Assembly (NCBI GenBank): GCA_021741585.1 | Contig: JAIOXN010000002.1 | Coordinates: forward strand, 1 to 64,000 | Direction of reading: 5' to 3' | Origin: Aquiluna sp. | GTDB taxonomy: Bacteria; Actinomycetota; Actinomycetes; Actinomycetales; Microbacteriaceae | DNA length: 64,000 nucleotides | Part shown: positions 30,501 through 38,649 of the stretch, in pieces | Layout: every line of letters begins with the position of its first letter | How positions within the stretch are numbered: the first letter of the stretch is position 1 | Notes under the pieces: model-generated | The model's input: the letters and a program-made list of their open reading frames with translations, nothing else | Databases searched by the model: none | What the model was told of the DNA's origin: nothing | Translations under genes and position numbers: made by a program

Positions 30501-32183
30501 CTAAGACTTTCCCTCTGATGCAACAACGATTGGGATAATCATTGGCTTGCGGCGATGGGCTTTTGCAACCCAGCCGCCGATAGTTCTCCTGATTACCTGC
30601 TGGAAAGCATAGGTATCGCGGATTCCCTCTGCGGCAGCCAAAGCCATCGCCTTTTCAATAGCCGGCAGAATGTCATCAAACACGTGATCATCCTCGGCAT
30701 ATGCCCTCGCGCGAATTTCCGGTCCTTCGAGGACCTTTCCGGTGTTCTTATCGATCACCGCAAAGATTGAAATAAACCCTTCGGCTGCCAAGATCATGCG
30801 GTCTTTCAGGTCCTCCTCGGTGATCTTGCCCACGGTTTTTCCGTCGACATACAGCATTCCGCACTGGACCTTACCGACAATTTGAGCAACGCCATCGCGC
30901 AAGTCAACCACTGCACCATCCTCGGCAATCAGCGTGCGTTCAGCCGGAACTCCGGTCTTGATTGCTAGTTTCGCGTTGGCATCCAAGTGACGATATTCAC
31001 CGTGAATCGGCATCGCGTTCTTAGGTTTCAGAATGTTGTAGCAATACAGCAATTCACCGGCAGCTGCGTGACCTGAAACGTGAACCTTGGCATTGCCTTT
31101 GTGGACCACGTTGGCACCGATTCGGACAAGGCCATCGATCACTCGGTAAACCGCGTTCTCATTGCCGGGAATCAATGAGCTAGCGAGCAAAACAGTGTCG
31201 CCCTCGCCGATCGAGATTTGGTGGTCACGGTTGGCAAGCCTTGCCAACACCGCCATCGGCTCGCCCTGGCTTCCGGTGGACATCAAAACAATCTTGTGAT
31301 CCGGAAGATCAGAAACCTTCTTCAGATCGACAATTACATTGTCAGGGACCTTCAAGAACCCAAGCTCTTGCGCAATGGCCATATTGCGCACCATGCTGCG
31401 ACCAACAAAGGCAACATTTCGACGGTTTGCAACCGCTGCATCAATAACCTGCTGGACTCGATGGACATGGGAGGAAAATGATGCAACGACTACTTTTCCT
31501 GGAGTCTTTGCGATAACCGATTCAATCACCGGGCCGATGTCACGCTCAAGCGGAGTGAAACCAGGAACATCTGCGTTGGTGCTGTCTGCCATGAACAGAT
31601 CAAGACCCTCTTCACCAAGCCGAGCAAAAGCTCTAAGGTCCGTGAGCCTGCCATCAAGTGGCAACTGATCCATCTTGAAATCACCCGTTGCAAGCACAAC
31701 ACCAGCCCGTGAGCGAATAACTACCGCAAGCGCGTCTGGAATAGAGTGGTTGACCGCAATAAATTCAAGAGCGAACGGACCAACCTGCTCTTTTTGACCC
31801 TCTTTGACCAAGAGAGTAAAAGGAGTGATTCGATGTTCTTTTAGCTTTGCTTCGACCAGCGCCAAGGTCAAAGTCGAACCAAGCAGTGGCAAATCCTTTT
31901 TCATGCCCAATAGATATGGCACGCCACCAATGTGATCTTCGTGACCGTGAGTTAGAACCACTCCCACAATGCGGTCCAGCTTGTCCTCAAGATAAGAAAG
32001 ATCCGGCAAAATCAAATCCACACCAGGCTGGGTTTCCTCTGGGAACAGAACCCCGCAGTCCACGATGAGGATCTGATTATCAATTTCGAAAACGGTCATG
32101 TTGCGACCGATCTCGCCGAGCCCGCCAAGCGGAATGATTCTTAGAGTTCCAGGCTCGAGCGCTGGCGGCGTCTGCAGCTCCAC
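30501..32183 (-). CDS. rnj: Ribonuclease J
   Basis: Metallo-beta-lactamase/beta-CASP exo- and endoribonuclease for mRNA decay and rRNA maturation. 560 aa. Zinc motif HGHEDH at 79-84, RNA-binding beta-CASP region with VVVASFSSHVHRVQQVIDA and STGSQGEP, and a C-terminal dimerisation domain. GTG start at 32183 overlaps the dapA stop by one base. The dapA-rnj-ftsK order is conserved in actinobacteria. Confidence 0.96.
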   Translation of the reverse strand: MELQTPPALEPGTLRIIPLGGLGEIGRNMTVFEIDNQILIVDCGVLFPEETQPGVDLILPDLSYLEDKLDRIVGVVLTHGHEDHIGGVPYLLGMKKDLPLLGSTLTLALVEAKLKEHRITPFTLLVKEGQKEQVGPFALEFIAVNHSIPDALAVVIRSRAGVVLATGDFKMDQLPLDGRLTDLRAFARLGEEGLDLFMADSTNADVPGFTPLERDIGPVIESVIAKTPGKVVVASFSSHVHRVQQVIDAAVANRRNVAFVGRSMVRNMAIAQELGFLKVPDNVIVDLKKVSDLPDHKIVLMSTGSQGEPMAVLARLANRDHQISIGEGDTVLLASSLIPGNENAVYRVIDGLVRIGANVVHKGNAKVHVSGHAAAGELLYCYNILKPKNAMPIHGEYRHLDANAKLAIKTGVPAERTLIAEDGAVVDLRDGVAQIVGKVQCGMLYVDGKTVGKITEEDLKDRMILAAEGFISIFAVIDKNTGKVLEGPEIRARAYAEDDHVFDDILPAIEKAMALAAAEGIRDTYAFQQVIRRTIGGWVAKAHRRKPMIIPIVVASEGKS

Positions 32184-33163
32184 TATCTGGTGGTTCCGGC
32201 TACTTTAGGTAGCGCACCACCGGCAGCGGCATTTCTATTTGGCCTGAAGTTTGAGAAGTTCAATCCAGGCACCGAAACCACCTGATCGATTCCAGCTTCA
32301 ATGGCCGCAGCCTCGTGATCTTCAGGCCCAACAAGCGGCAAACGAACTCTAGGTGATCCGATTTGGCCAAGTCCGTGAAGCACATACTTCGCGGCAACCG
32401 TGCCCGGAACATGGGTCATAATTGCCCGCTGCAACGGCTCAAGTGCGTTGTGCACCTGGAGGGCTGCATGGAAATCATTCGCATTAGCCGCATCGACCAT
32501 TGCTCTGTAGGCATGCGGGGCAATGTTTGCGGTTACGCCAATTAGTCCAGTTGCGCCAATTGATAGGTGCGGTAACGCATATGAGTCATCGCCCGAAAAA
32601 TATAAAAGTCCAGTCTCAAGCATCAGTCTTGATGCTTGGGCCAAATCACCCTTGGCATCCTTGACCGCAACAATGTTTGGGTGCTTGCCAGCTCGGTGGA
32701 AGGTGTCATAAGAAATAGCGACACCGGTGCGACCGGGAATGTCATACAAAATCACGGGCAAATCCGTTGCATCTGCAATCATCCTGAAGTGAGTGAGGAT
32801 TCCGGCCTGAGTCGGCTTGTTGTAATAAGGGGTGACAATCATCACACCGTCAGCCCCAGCTTTTTCGCTTGCCTTATAAAGCTGAATTGCGTGGGCGGTC
32901 TCGTTTGACCCACCGCCGGTAATGATCTTGGCGCGGCCAGCTGCCACCGACTTGCCAACTTCAACCAACTTGATCTTCTCGGCATCGGTAAGCGTTGAGG
33001 TTTCTCCGGTGGTTCCGGTGACGACAACTCCATCAGCTCCATTGGAAATCACATAATCAATGTGCTTTTCAGTTGCCGGCCAGTCCACCTCGCCATCTTC
33101 GGTCATTGGTGTGACAAGTGCTACCAGCACCTGCCCAAATAAATCTTTTTGTCTCGCAAACAT
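32183..33163 (-). CDS. dapA: 4-hydroxy-tetrahydrodipicolinate synthase
   Basis: First committed step of lysine/DAP synthesis. 326 aa. Schiff-base Lys168 in NIVAVKDAKGDL, Tyr140 in LPVILYDIPGRTG, TTGETSTL pocket at 51-58. The C-terminal extension (about 300-326) is a little longer than in E. coli, as in other actinobacteria. ATG at 33163 has TAGGCT exactly 6 nt upstream. Confidence 0.96.
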   Translation of the reverse strand: MFARQKDLFGQVLVALVTPMTEDGEVDWPATEKHIDYVISNGADGVVVTGTTGETSTLTDAEKIKLVEVGKSVAAGRAKIITGGGSNETAHAIQLYKASEKAGADGVMIVTPYYNKPTQAGILTHFRMIADATDLPVILYDIPGRTGVAISYDTFHRAGKHPNIVAVKDAKGDLAQASRLMLETGLLYFSGDDSYALPHLSIGATGLIGVTANIAPHAYRAMVDAANANDFHAALQVHNALEPLQRAIMTHVPGTVAAKYVLHGLGQIGSPRVRLPLVGPEDHEAAAIEAGIDQVVSVPGLNFSNFRPNRNAAAGGALPKVAGTTR

Positions 33164-33169
33164 CTCTCT

Positions 33170-33175
33170 AGCCTA
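33170..33175 (-). promoter_or_regulatory. dapA -10, leaderless geometry
   Basis: TAGGCT six bases before the dapA ATG. The six bases (GAGAGA on the minus strand side) could also act as a weak ribosome site, so this case is less clean than others. Confidence 0.5.
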
Positions 33176-33209
33176 CTGAGCAATGCGAAAACTCAGAAAA
33201 ATAAAGGAG

Positions 33210-33215
33210 TATTGT
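33210..33215 (+). promoter_or_regulatory. SulP-type gene -10, leaderless geometry
   Basis: TATTGT, six bases, then GTG at 33222. It supports the GTG rather than the upstream ATG (33183) as the start. Confidence 0.5.
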
Positions 33216-33221
33216 TCGACT

Positions 33222-34481
33222 GTGGCTCAAAAAGACAGCACCGGTCATTTGCCGACCAGCAAGTTAGTTTTCAAAAATCTCACATCCGGACTCACGGTTG
33301 CATTCATCGCACTCCCTCTGGCTCTAGCATTTGGGATCGGTTCCGGTCTGGGTGCTCAAGCAGGACTTGTGACCGCAATTATCGCTGGAATTATTGCAGC
33401 AATCTTTGGCGGCAGCCGGTATCAAGTCTCAGGACCAACAGGGGCAATGACGGTGATTCTGATTCCGATTGTGGCGGTGTATGGGCCGGCAGCAATCCTG
33501 CAAGTCGGACTCATGTCGAGCGCTTTTTTGATTGCTGCTGGGCTGCTAAAACTTGGCCGCCACATCCACAAACTTCCAACCGCGCTAATTGAAGGCTTCA
33601 CAGCAGGAATCGCGATAGTGATCGCAATGCAGCAAATTGCCTTCATTCTTGGCGTGAAACTTGAGGCGAGCGACCACATTTGGCACAGCGTTTTTGTTGA
33701 AGTTCAGGTCTGGTTCCAGGCACCGAACCTACTCCCACTTGTTTTTGGCCTGATTGCGATTCTGGTCAACATCTTTGGCGTCAAGAAGCTACCTAATTTT
33801 CCACTTCCCCTTGCAACCGTTGTTGGTCTGACGTTGCTGGCAAATATTCTTGATTTGGACCTAGTGAGGATCGGAAGCTTGCCTAACCAATTTGATCCTC
33901 CGACCCTTGATTTTCTGAATGGCGGAAATTGGCTTGCGCTCGTCCCGCCGGCACTTGCCGTGGCGTTTTTGGCTGGCCTTGAAAGCTTGCTGTCAGCAAA
34001 AATTGCGGACAAGATGGCCGGGTCAGGGCACCATAATCCAGACAAAGAACTAATCGGTCAGGGGCTAGCTAATCTTGCGGTTCCATTCTTTGGTGGAGTG
34101 CCGGCCACCGCAGCCCTTGCCCGCACCGCGGTCAACATTCGCGCAGGTGCAACCTCCAGACTATCCGCGGTTAGCCACGGAGTGTTCCTGTTCCTCTTCG
34201 TGATTTTCTTGGGGCCTGTTATCGGCCAAATCCCATTGGCAGCACTAGGCGGAGTGCTGGTTGCAACCGCGTATCACATGGTTCGACCAAGCGAACTAAT
34301 CGCAACTGGCAAGACTTCCAAACTAGATGGAATGGTTTTGGTGCTGACGCTAATCGCAACAGTAGTTTTGGATTTGATTAGCGCACTAGCACTTGGGCTC
34401 GTGCTTTACCTTGCACTCAGAAAAACCAGAGCCTCCAGAAGAGCGCCTGTTATTGACGAACTCGAAACCTTTGGGGACTAA
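33222..34481 (+). CDS. SulP-family anion transporter without STAS domain
   Basis: Inner-membrane transporter of the SLC26/SulP family, with about ten or more hydrophobic helices. Family sequence is seen at LTSGLTVAFIALPLALAFGIG, GSRYQVSGPTGAMTVIL and GLANLAVPFFGGVPATAALARTAVN. The protein ends right after the membrane part, so the cytoplasmic STAS domain is missing. Start GTG 33222 (419 aa) is preferred; an ATG at 33183 would add 13 residues that include KLRKIKEY. Substrate (sulfate, bicarbonate or a dicarboxylate) cannot be told. It ends next to the thyX stop without spacer. Confidence 0.82.
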   Translation: MAQKDSTGHLPTSKLVFKNLTSGLTVAFIALPLALAFGIGSGLGAQAGLVTAIIAGIIAAIFGGSRYQVSGPTGAMTVILIPIVAVYGPAAILQVGLMSSAFLIAAGLLKLGRHIHKLPTALIEGFTAGIAIVIAMQQIAFILGVKLEASDHIWHSVFVEVQVWFQAPNLLPLVFGLIAILVNIFGVKKLPNFPLPLATVVGLTLLANILDLDLVRIGSLPNQFDPPTLDFLNGGNWLALVPPALAVAFLAGLESLLSAKIADKMAGSGHHNPDKELIGQGLANLAVPFFGGVPATAALARTAVNIRAGATSRLSAVSHGVFLFLFVIFLGPVIGQIPLAALGGVLVATAYHMVRPSELIATGKTSKLDGMVLVLTLIATVVLDLISALALGLVLYLALRKTRASRRAPVIDELETFGD

Positions 34482-35210
34482 CTAAGGTGCTACTCGACCG
34501 TTCTCGTTGAATGCCGAATAGCTAAGTGGCATCAGCTCTGCCCAGAAATCTTCCATCTTCTCGGCAACCATTTCGATCTCGCGCTGCGGGAAAGAAGGGA
34601 AGTGAGTACCTTCGCGCTTGGTGCGAAGAGAGAGGAAATTCATCAGCGAGCGAGAGTTCATCGTGACATACATGCTCGAATAGATGTTTAGCGGAAGAAC
34701 AATTCTTGCCACCTCACGAGCAACGCCAGCCTCCAGCATGCGCTGGTAAGCCTCATAGGCAGCTCTTGTTACTGCCATGGTTTCCTGGGTAACAAGTGCG
34801 GTTTGCTCTGCAGTGCCATCTTCAAACTCGTAGTGACCAGGCTTGCCGGTTTGGATCAGCTTGCGGTCTGCCCCTGGGACATAAAAAACTGGGCGTAGCT
34901 CACGGTAACGACCAGATTCCTCGTTGTAGCTAGCGATGCGGTGACGCATAAATTCACGGAATACGAAAATCGGTGCCTGCACATAAAAAGTCATTGAGTT
35001 GTGCTCAAATGGGGAACCGTGGCGATCGCGCATCAAATAGTTGATTAGACCTTTATCGCGCTTTTCGGTCTGCTCCTGAGTTGCCTGAGCACTCTCAAGT
35101 GTCTGCTCTCCCTGAGTTGAGACTCGAGCGGCAAAAAGCACGTCGGCATCAGCAGCGCTTGATCTCACAAGCTCAACGGTTACATCGGATCTAAATTCAA
35201 TATCGCTCAC
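34482..35210 (-). CDS. thyX: FAD-dependent thymidylate synthase
   Basis: Makes dTMP from dUMP using FAD and methylene-THF. 242 aa. ThyX motif RHRIASYNEESGRY at 89-102. GTG start at 35210 with TAGGCT 6 nt upstream. In actinobacteria thyX normally adjoins dapA; here a divergent transporter gene separates them. Presence of ThyX suggests, but does not prove, that thyA is absent. Confidence 0.96.
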   Translation of the reverse strand: MSDIEFRSDVTVELVRSSAADADVLFAARVSTQGEQTLESAQATQEQTEKRDKGLINYLMRDRHGSPFEHNSMTFYVQAPIFVFREFMRHRIASYNEESGRYRELRPVFYVPGADRKLIQTGKPGHYEFEDGTAEQTALVTQETMAVTRAAYEAYQRMLEAGVAREVARIVLPLNIYSSMYVTMNSRSLMNFLSLRTKREGTHFPSFPQREIEMVAEKMEDFWAELMPLSYSAFNENGRVAP

Positions 35211-35216
35211 GCAGCA

Positions 35217-35222
35217 AGCCTA
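35217..35222 (-). promoter_or_regulatory. thyX -10, leaderless geometry
   Basis: TAGGCT, six bases (TGCTGC), then the GTG of thyX. No Shine-Dalgarno sequence is present. Confidence 0.6.
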
Positions 35223-35252
35223 GACGAACCTAAATGTAAATAAACGCAACAT

Positions 35253-35273
35253 AGAGCTGTTGCAGCTCTTTTT
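35253..35273 (+). terminator. Terminator-like hairpin upstream of the thioredoxin gene
   Basis: AGAGCTG/CAGCTCT (7 bp, 3-nt loop) followed by TTTT on the plus strand, in the 79-nt gap between divergent thyX and the thioredoxin gene. It ends 5 nt before the predicted -10 (35278-35283), so it may stop transcripts arriving from upstream (including antisense to thyX). Alternatively it is a palindromic operator. Confidence 0.4.
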
Positions 35274-35277
35274 CTCC

Positions 35278-35283
35278 TACCCT
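35278..35283 (+). promoter_or_regulatory. Thioredoxin gene -10, leaderless geometry
   Basis: TACCCT, six bases (TATACG), then GTG at 35290. Decides the start in favour of 35290 over the TTG at 35260, which lies within the hairpin loop. Confidence 0.45.
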
Positions 35284-35289
35284 TATACG

Positions 35290-35733
35290 GTGCCTGAATT
35301 CTCCTTCACCCTGATTGCGATTATCCTCATCGCCGCCACGTCTTTGCTGGGGCTTGGGATAAAGATTCTTGGCGGTCGCGGGAGAAGTGTTTCAAGATCA
35401 GAAATTATTTCCCTGGAGAAATTGAAAGCCGAGAAAAACGGCTTTCCAATTCGAGAGTTTGGTAAAAAGGCCACGCTCTTGATGTTCTCAACCGAGTATT
35501 GCGGCCAGTGCCCTGGGGTCAGAAGAAACCTCGCTCAAATTGAATATCGCAAGGGCGGGGTGAGCTTCATAGAAGCCGATCTAACTGAGCGCTTGGATTT
35601 GGCAGCCCACTTCTCGATTTCACAAACCCCAACGATTTTTATCTTGAATCCAAAAGGTGAAATCACCTATCGAATTTCCGGAGTTCCAAAACCAAACATC
35701 ATCCAGCAAGAGCTAGAAAAACTAGGAGCCTAA
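35290..35733 (+). CDS. Membrane-anchored thioredoxin-like protein
   Basis: 147 aa from the GTG start. One N-terminal membrane helix (FTLIAIILIAATSLLGLGI, about 5-23), then a thioredoxin fold. Redox motif CGQC at Cys71/Cys74 in FSTEYCGQCPGVRR and the cis-proline region SQTPTIFILNP. The orientation of the redox domain is not certain; positive residues after the helix suggest a cytoplasmic face. The stop is directly followed by the DUF4395 gene (no gap), so the two are co-expressed. Thioredoxin/DUF4395 pairs are seen in other actinobacteria. Confidence 0.8.
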   Translation: MPEFSFTLIAIILIAATSLLGLGIKILGGRGRSVSRSEIISLEKLKAEKNGFPIREFGKKATLLMFSTEYCGQCPGVRRNLAQIEYRKGGVSFIEADLTERLDLAAHFSISQTPTIFILNPKGEITYRISGVPKPNIIQQELEKLGA

Positions 35734-36177
35734 ATGTCTGAAATCAAGAGAATCGACCCTCGCGGTCCAAGATTTGGCGCAGCCATTACCTCAGTGTTTG
35801 CGATCATTGCAATCCTGGTTTACGAAAGCGGTTGGATTTACTCCTGGGGAATCCTTTGGATCCTCTTTGGCCTATTCGCCTGGAGCGTTTTTCTCAAGAA
35901 AGTCACCCACCCATACGCATTCTTGTTCCAGAAGCTAGTCCGCCCAAGACTTTCGGCTCCAACGGAATTAGAAGACCCGAGGCCGCCTCACTTTGCCCAG
36001 CAGGTTGGCTTTTCATTTGCGTTTATTGGTGTTGTTAGCGGCTTTGTGTTTCCAGTTGGCGTTCTGATTGCTGCGGGGTTTATTTTTGTGGCAGCGTTCT
36101 TGAACGCATTTTTCAACTTCTGCCTTGGTTGCCAGATGTATCTAGGGCTTAGAAGGCTTGGCGTTATTCGAAAGTGA
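35734..36177 (+). CDS. DUF4395 membrane protein
   Basis: 147 aa with about four membrane helices: AAITSVFAIIAILVY, WIYSWGILWILFGLFAWSVF, VGFSFAFIGVVSGFVF and VLIAAGFIFVAAFLNAFF. The DUF4395 signature FNFCLGCQMYLGLRRLG, with a Cys-x2-Cys in the last helix, is present. The CLGC pair beside a thioredoxin suggests a membrane thiol-redox partner; this is inference. The ATG follows the thioredoxin stop directly; the 3' end overlaps the convergent TPR-like gene by 36 nt. Confidence 0.85.
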   Translation: MSEIKRIDPRGPRFGAAITSVFAIIAILVYESGWIYSWGILWILFGLFAWSVFLKKVTHPYAFLFQKLVRPRLSAPTELEDPRPPHFAQQVGFSFAFIGVVSGFVFPVGVLIAAGFIFVAAFLNAFFNFCLGCQMYLGLRRLGVIRK

Positions 36178-36594
36178 AATAGCCTTGCGAATGGCAGCTC
36201 TGCCAAGTTTCCGCTCGCCATTAGCGTCATAAGCCTGACCAAGTCGCAACCAGTGACTCCAAGAATCCTGGTTCACTTCGTGTTGATCGATCAACTTCGC
36301 CAAAGCCTCTGCAGCGCTTGCGGGCGATGGTCGCCCGGAAGGGCGAAGATCGAGGTCTAGCTCCTCAACACCAAGCTCATGAGCCCTATTGACTAGTTTT
36401 TCTGCAGCGAAACCAAATCTAACTTCGGCATAAATGCTCCAGAGGGCAAACAGTGGCAAAACCAAAATGGCCAGACCCATGAGAATGGGCACAAGTTCAC
36501 CGGTGGTCAAGAGAACGATTCCCTTTTGCGCGAGCAAGAGCACGTAGATCAAGGCCAAAATGGCCATTACTCCGGCCCAGATTTTGCTTGCCAT
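36142..36594 (-). CDS. Membrane protein with TPR-like C-terminus
   Basis: 150 aa. Two N-terminal membrane helices (WAGVMAILALIYVLLLA and ELVPILMGLAILVLPLFALWSI), then a soluble helical part. The end (DSWSHWLRLGQAYDANGERKLGRAAIRKAISL) looks like one TPR-like helical hairpin. A protein of this architecture commonly follows dapB in this family. It overlaps the dapB stop by one base. Function unknown. Confidence 0.7.
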   Translation of the reverse strand: MASKIWAGVMAILALIYVLLLAQKGIVLLTTGELVPILMGLAILVLPLFALWSIYAEVRFGFAAEKLVNRAHELGVEELDLDLRPSGRPSPASAAEALAKLIDQHEVNQDSWSHWLRLGQAYDANGERKLGRAAIRKAISLSNNAKPSKP

Positions 36595-37319
36595 TAGGCC
36601 AAAACGACCTTATCCAGACCAATCGTGAGCCCAGTCGCGCTCACCGCAAATTCGATTGAGCGCAAAATGCCATGGCTATAAGCCTGGTTTGAAGAAACCT
36701 CGTGTGAAATCTTCAGCACCTCAGAATTACCGGCGAGATGCACCTCTTGCTTAGCGCCAATCCCCTCAAGCCGAAGTGAGTGAACTGGAACCCCAGAAAC
36801 AACCTCTCCCCTGGCTTCCTGCTCTACCCCTGGAATAAGTGGTTGCGGCATGCCGCTTCTTGATTCGGAAATCAGCTCAGCGGTTCGAATCGCGGTTCCA
36901 GATGGGGAATCCGCTTTGGCAGCATGGTGGGCCTCGATGATCTCGATTGAAGAGAAGAACTTGGCTGCTTGGGCTGCAAACAACTGGCCAAGCATTGAGC
37001 CAATTGAAAAATTAGGGATCAGAACAACGGCGGCGTTTGGGTGCTCCAATAGCAGCCTCTCCAACCCGGCGAGCTTATTCTCAGACCATCCCGATGTTCC
37101 GATGACGACTTTGAGGTCGTTTTCGATTGCATAGCGAACCAACGACTCGCTGACCGATGGAAGGGTGAAATCCAGAATCACATCAGCGCCAATCATTTCC
37201 TCCGGACTTGAGGAAGACCGAAGAGCGGCATGAAGCTTTAGATTGGCATCGTCATTTACCAACTGGGTAGCCAGGGTTCCCATGCGCCCACTGGCACCTA
37301 AAATCGCAACTCGAATCAT
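36594..37319 (-). CDS. dapB: 4-hydroxy-tetrahydrodipicolinate reductase
   Basis: Second enzyme of the DAP pathway after DapA. 241 aa. NAD(P)-binding GASGRMGTLATQLV at 9-22; catalytic EAHHAAKADSPSGTA near residue 130. The motif has Ser where most have Ala (DSPSGTA for DAPSGTA), a mild variation. The ATG has TAGGGT (37327-37332) 7 nt upstream, close to the leaderless geometry, in the short gap after the M16 gene. Confidence 0.95.
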   Translation of the reverse strand: MIRVAILGASGRMGTLATQLVNDDANLKLHAALRSSSSPEEMIGADVILDFTLPSVSESLVRYAIENDLKVVIGTSGWSENKLAGLERLLLEHPNAAVVLIPNFSIGSMLGQLFAAQAAKFFSSIEIIEAHHAAKADSPSGTAIRTAELISESRSGMPQPLIPGVEQEARGEVVSGVPVHSLRLEGIGAKQEVHLAGNSEVLKISHEVSSNQAYSHGILRSIEFAVSATGLTIGLDKVVLA

Positions 37320-37332
37320 GTTCGAAACCCTA

Positions 37333-38646
37333 TCAACTCAAACCCGAAAGCGAACGAAGGTCTTTGCCAACCACAACCAAAGAAGTTGGTTTGGCAATGA
37401 TTTCCTGAGCAATTTGCTGGACTTGATCCAGAGTCACAGCTTGGAAACGCTGCATGATTTCTGACACACTCAGATACTCCCCGGTGCCAATCTCGGCGGA
37501 TAGCAATCGGTTCATGCGTGCCATCGAGCTCTCATAGCGAAGCGCTAGGCCGCCAGTGATATTTCCGATTGCCAGGTCAAATTCCTCTTGGGTCACACCA
37601 TCTCTGGCGAGCTTGAGGAATTCTTTGCGCATCAAATCAAGCGCTTCTGGAGCGTGCTCGGGGTTTGTGCCAGCATAGAGGCCGTAGTAGCCAGCATCCG
37701 CATAACCCTGCTGATATGAATAGGTTGAATAGGCAAGACCGCGCTCTTCGCGAATCTCTTGGTAGAGCCTCGAGCTCATACCACCACCCAAAATCGTGTT
37801 CATGATCCCAAGCGCGTAGCGCTCGGCTGCTGCACCCCTAATGCTTTGGTAACCAAGCAAGATATTTGCCTGCGCAACATCCTTCTCAATAAGCGCAAGT
37901 GGCAATGAGAACTCAAGGGTTGCGTCAAACTGTGCTCTTCTTAGATTTGGAGTACCGAGATGGTTTCCCCAGCCTGCCGAATCCAGCGCCTTCACAACTA
38001 GTTCGACAACGCTTTCGTGCGAGACGCCTCCAGCTACCGTAATAACCAAGTTTTCAGGTGTGTAGTGAGTCTTGTAGTGCTCAAAAACCGCGTCTCTTGA
38101 GACATCGGTGATTGTTTGCGCAGTGCCGCCAATCGGGCGACCAAGTTCATGGGTTGGCAATAGGTGAGCTGCCAGTGCCTCGTGAGCGACATCCTCAGGA
38201 TCGTCCTCGTTCATGGCCAGCTCTTCGAGAATGACGGTGCGCTCAATCTCAAAATCGCTTGGGTCGATCTTGGCCGATGTGAACATATCGATGATGACAT
38301 CGATCGCTAGCGGTAGCGCTGAATTCTGCACCCTTGCGTAGTAGCTGGTGTATTCCTTGGCGGTTGCCGCATTGGCTGAGCCACCGACCGAATCAAAGGC
38401 AATAGAGATATCTTTTTGGCCACGTTTTGGCGTGCCCTTGAACAATAAATGTTCTAGAAAATGAGTGGAGCCAAAGTGAACACCGCTCTCGTCCCTTGAA
38501 CCCACTGCAACCGATGCCGCAATGGAGACAGAGGGAGCTCCAAGAACTTCTTCCGTGAGAATGCGAACACCGCTGGGCAGCACCGTGCGAGAAACACGGG
38601 CTGCCTCAGCGGTGAAGGCGATTGAATCGTTTAGTTGAAAGAGCAA
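37333..38646 (-). CDS. M16-family zinc peptidase (insulinase-like)
   Basis: 437 aa, two M16 halves. Active-site HxxEH at 62-66 (HFLEHLLFKGT) and the downstream Glu in VILEELAMNEDDPED. The second half holds the conserved R/Y region (SSRLYQEIREERGLAYS). It directly follows pnp (3-nt gap), as in most actinobacteria and firmicutes. The start appears to be TTG at 38646, with no ATG near; coupling to pnp probably supplies ribosomes. Substrate unknown. Confidence 0.9.
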   Translation of the reverse strand: MLFQLNDSIAFTAEAARVSRTVLPSGVRILTEEVLGAPSVSIAASVAVGSRDESGVHFGSTHFLEHLLFKGTPKRGQKDISIAFDSVGGSANAATAKEYTSYYARVQNSALPLAIDVIIDMFTSAKIDPSDFEIERTVILEELAMNEDDPEDVAHEALAAHLLPTHELGRPIGGTAQTITDVSRDAVFEHYKTHYTPENLVITVAGGVSHESVVELVVKALDSAGWGNHLGTPNLRRAQFDATLEFSLPLALIEKDVAQANILLGYQSIRGAAAERYALGIMNTILGGGMSSRLYQEIREERGLAYSTYSYQQGYADAGYYGLYAGTNPEHAPEALDLMRKEFLKLARDGVTQEEFDLAIGNITGGLALRYESSMARMNRLLSAEIGTGEYLSVSEIMQRFQAVTLDQVQQIAQEIIAKPTSLVVVGKDLRSLSGLS

Positions 38647-38649
38647 GAG

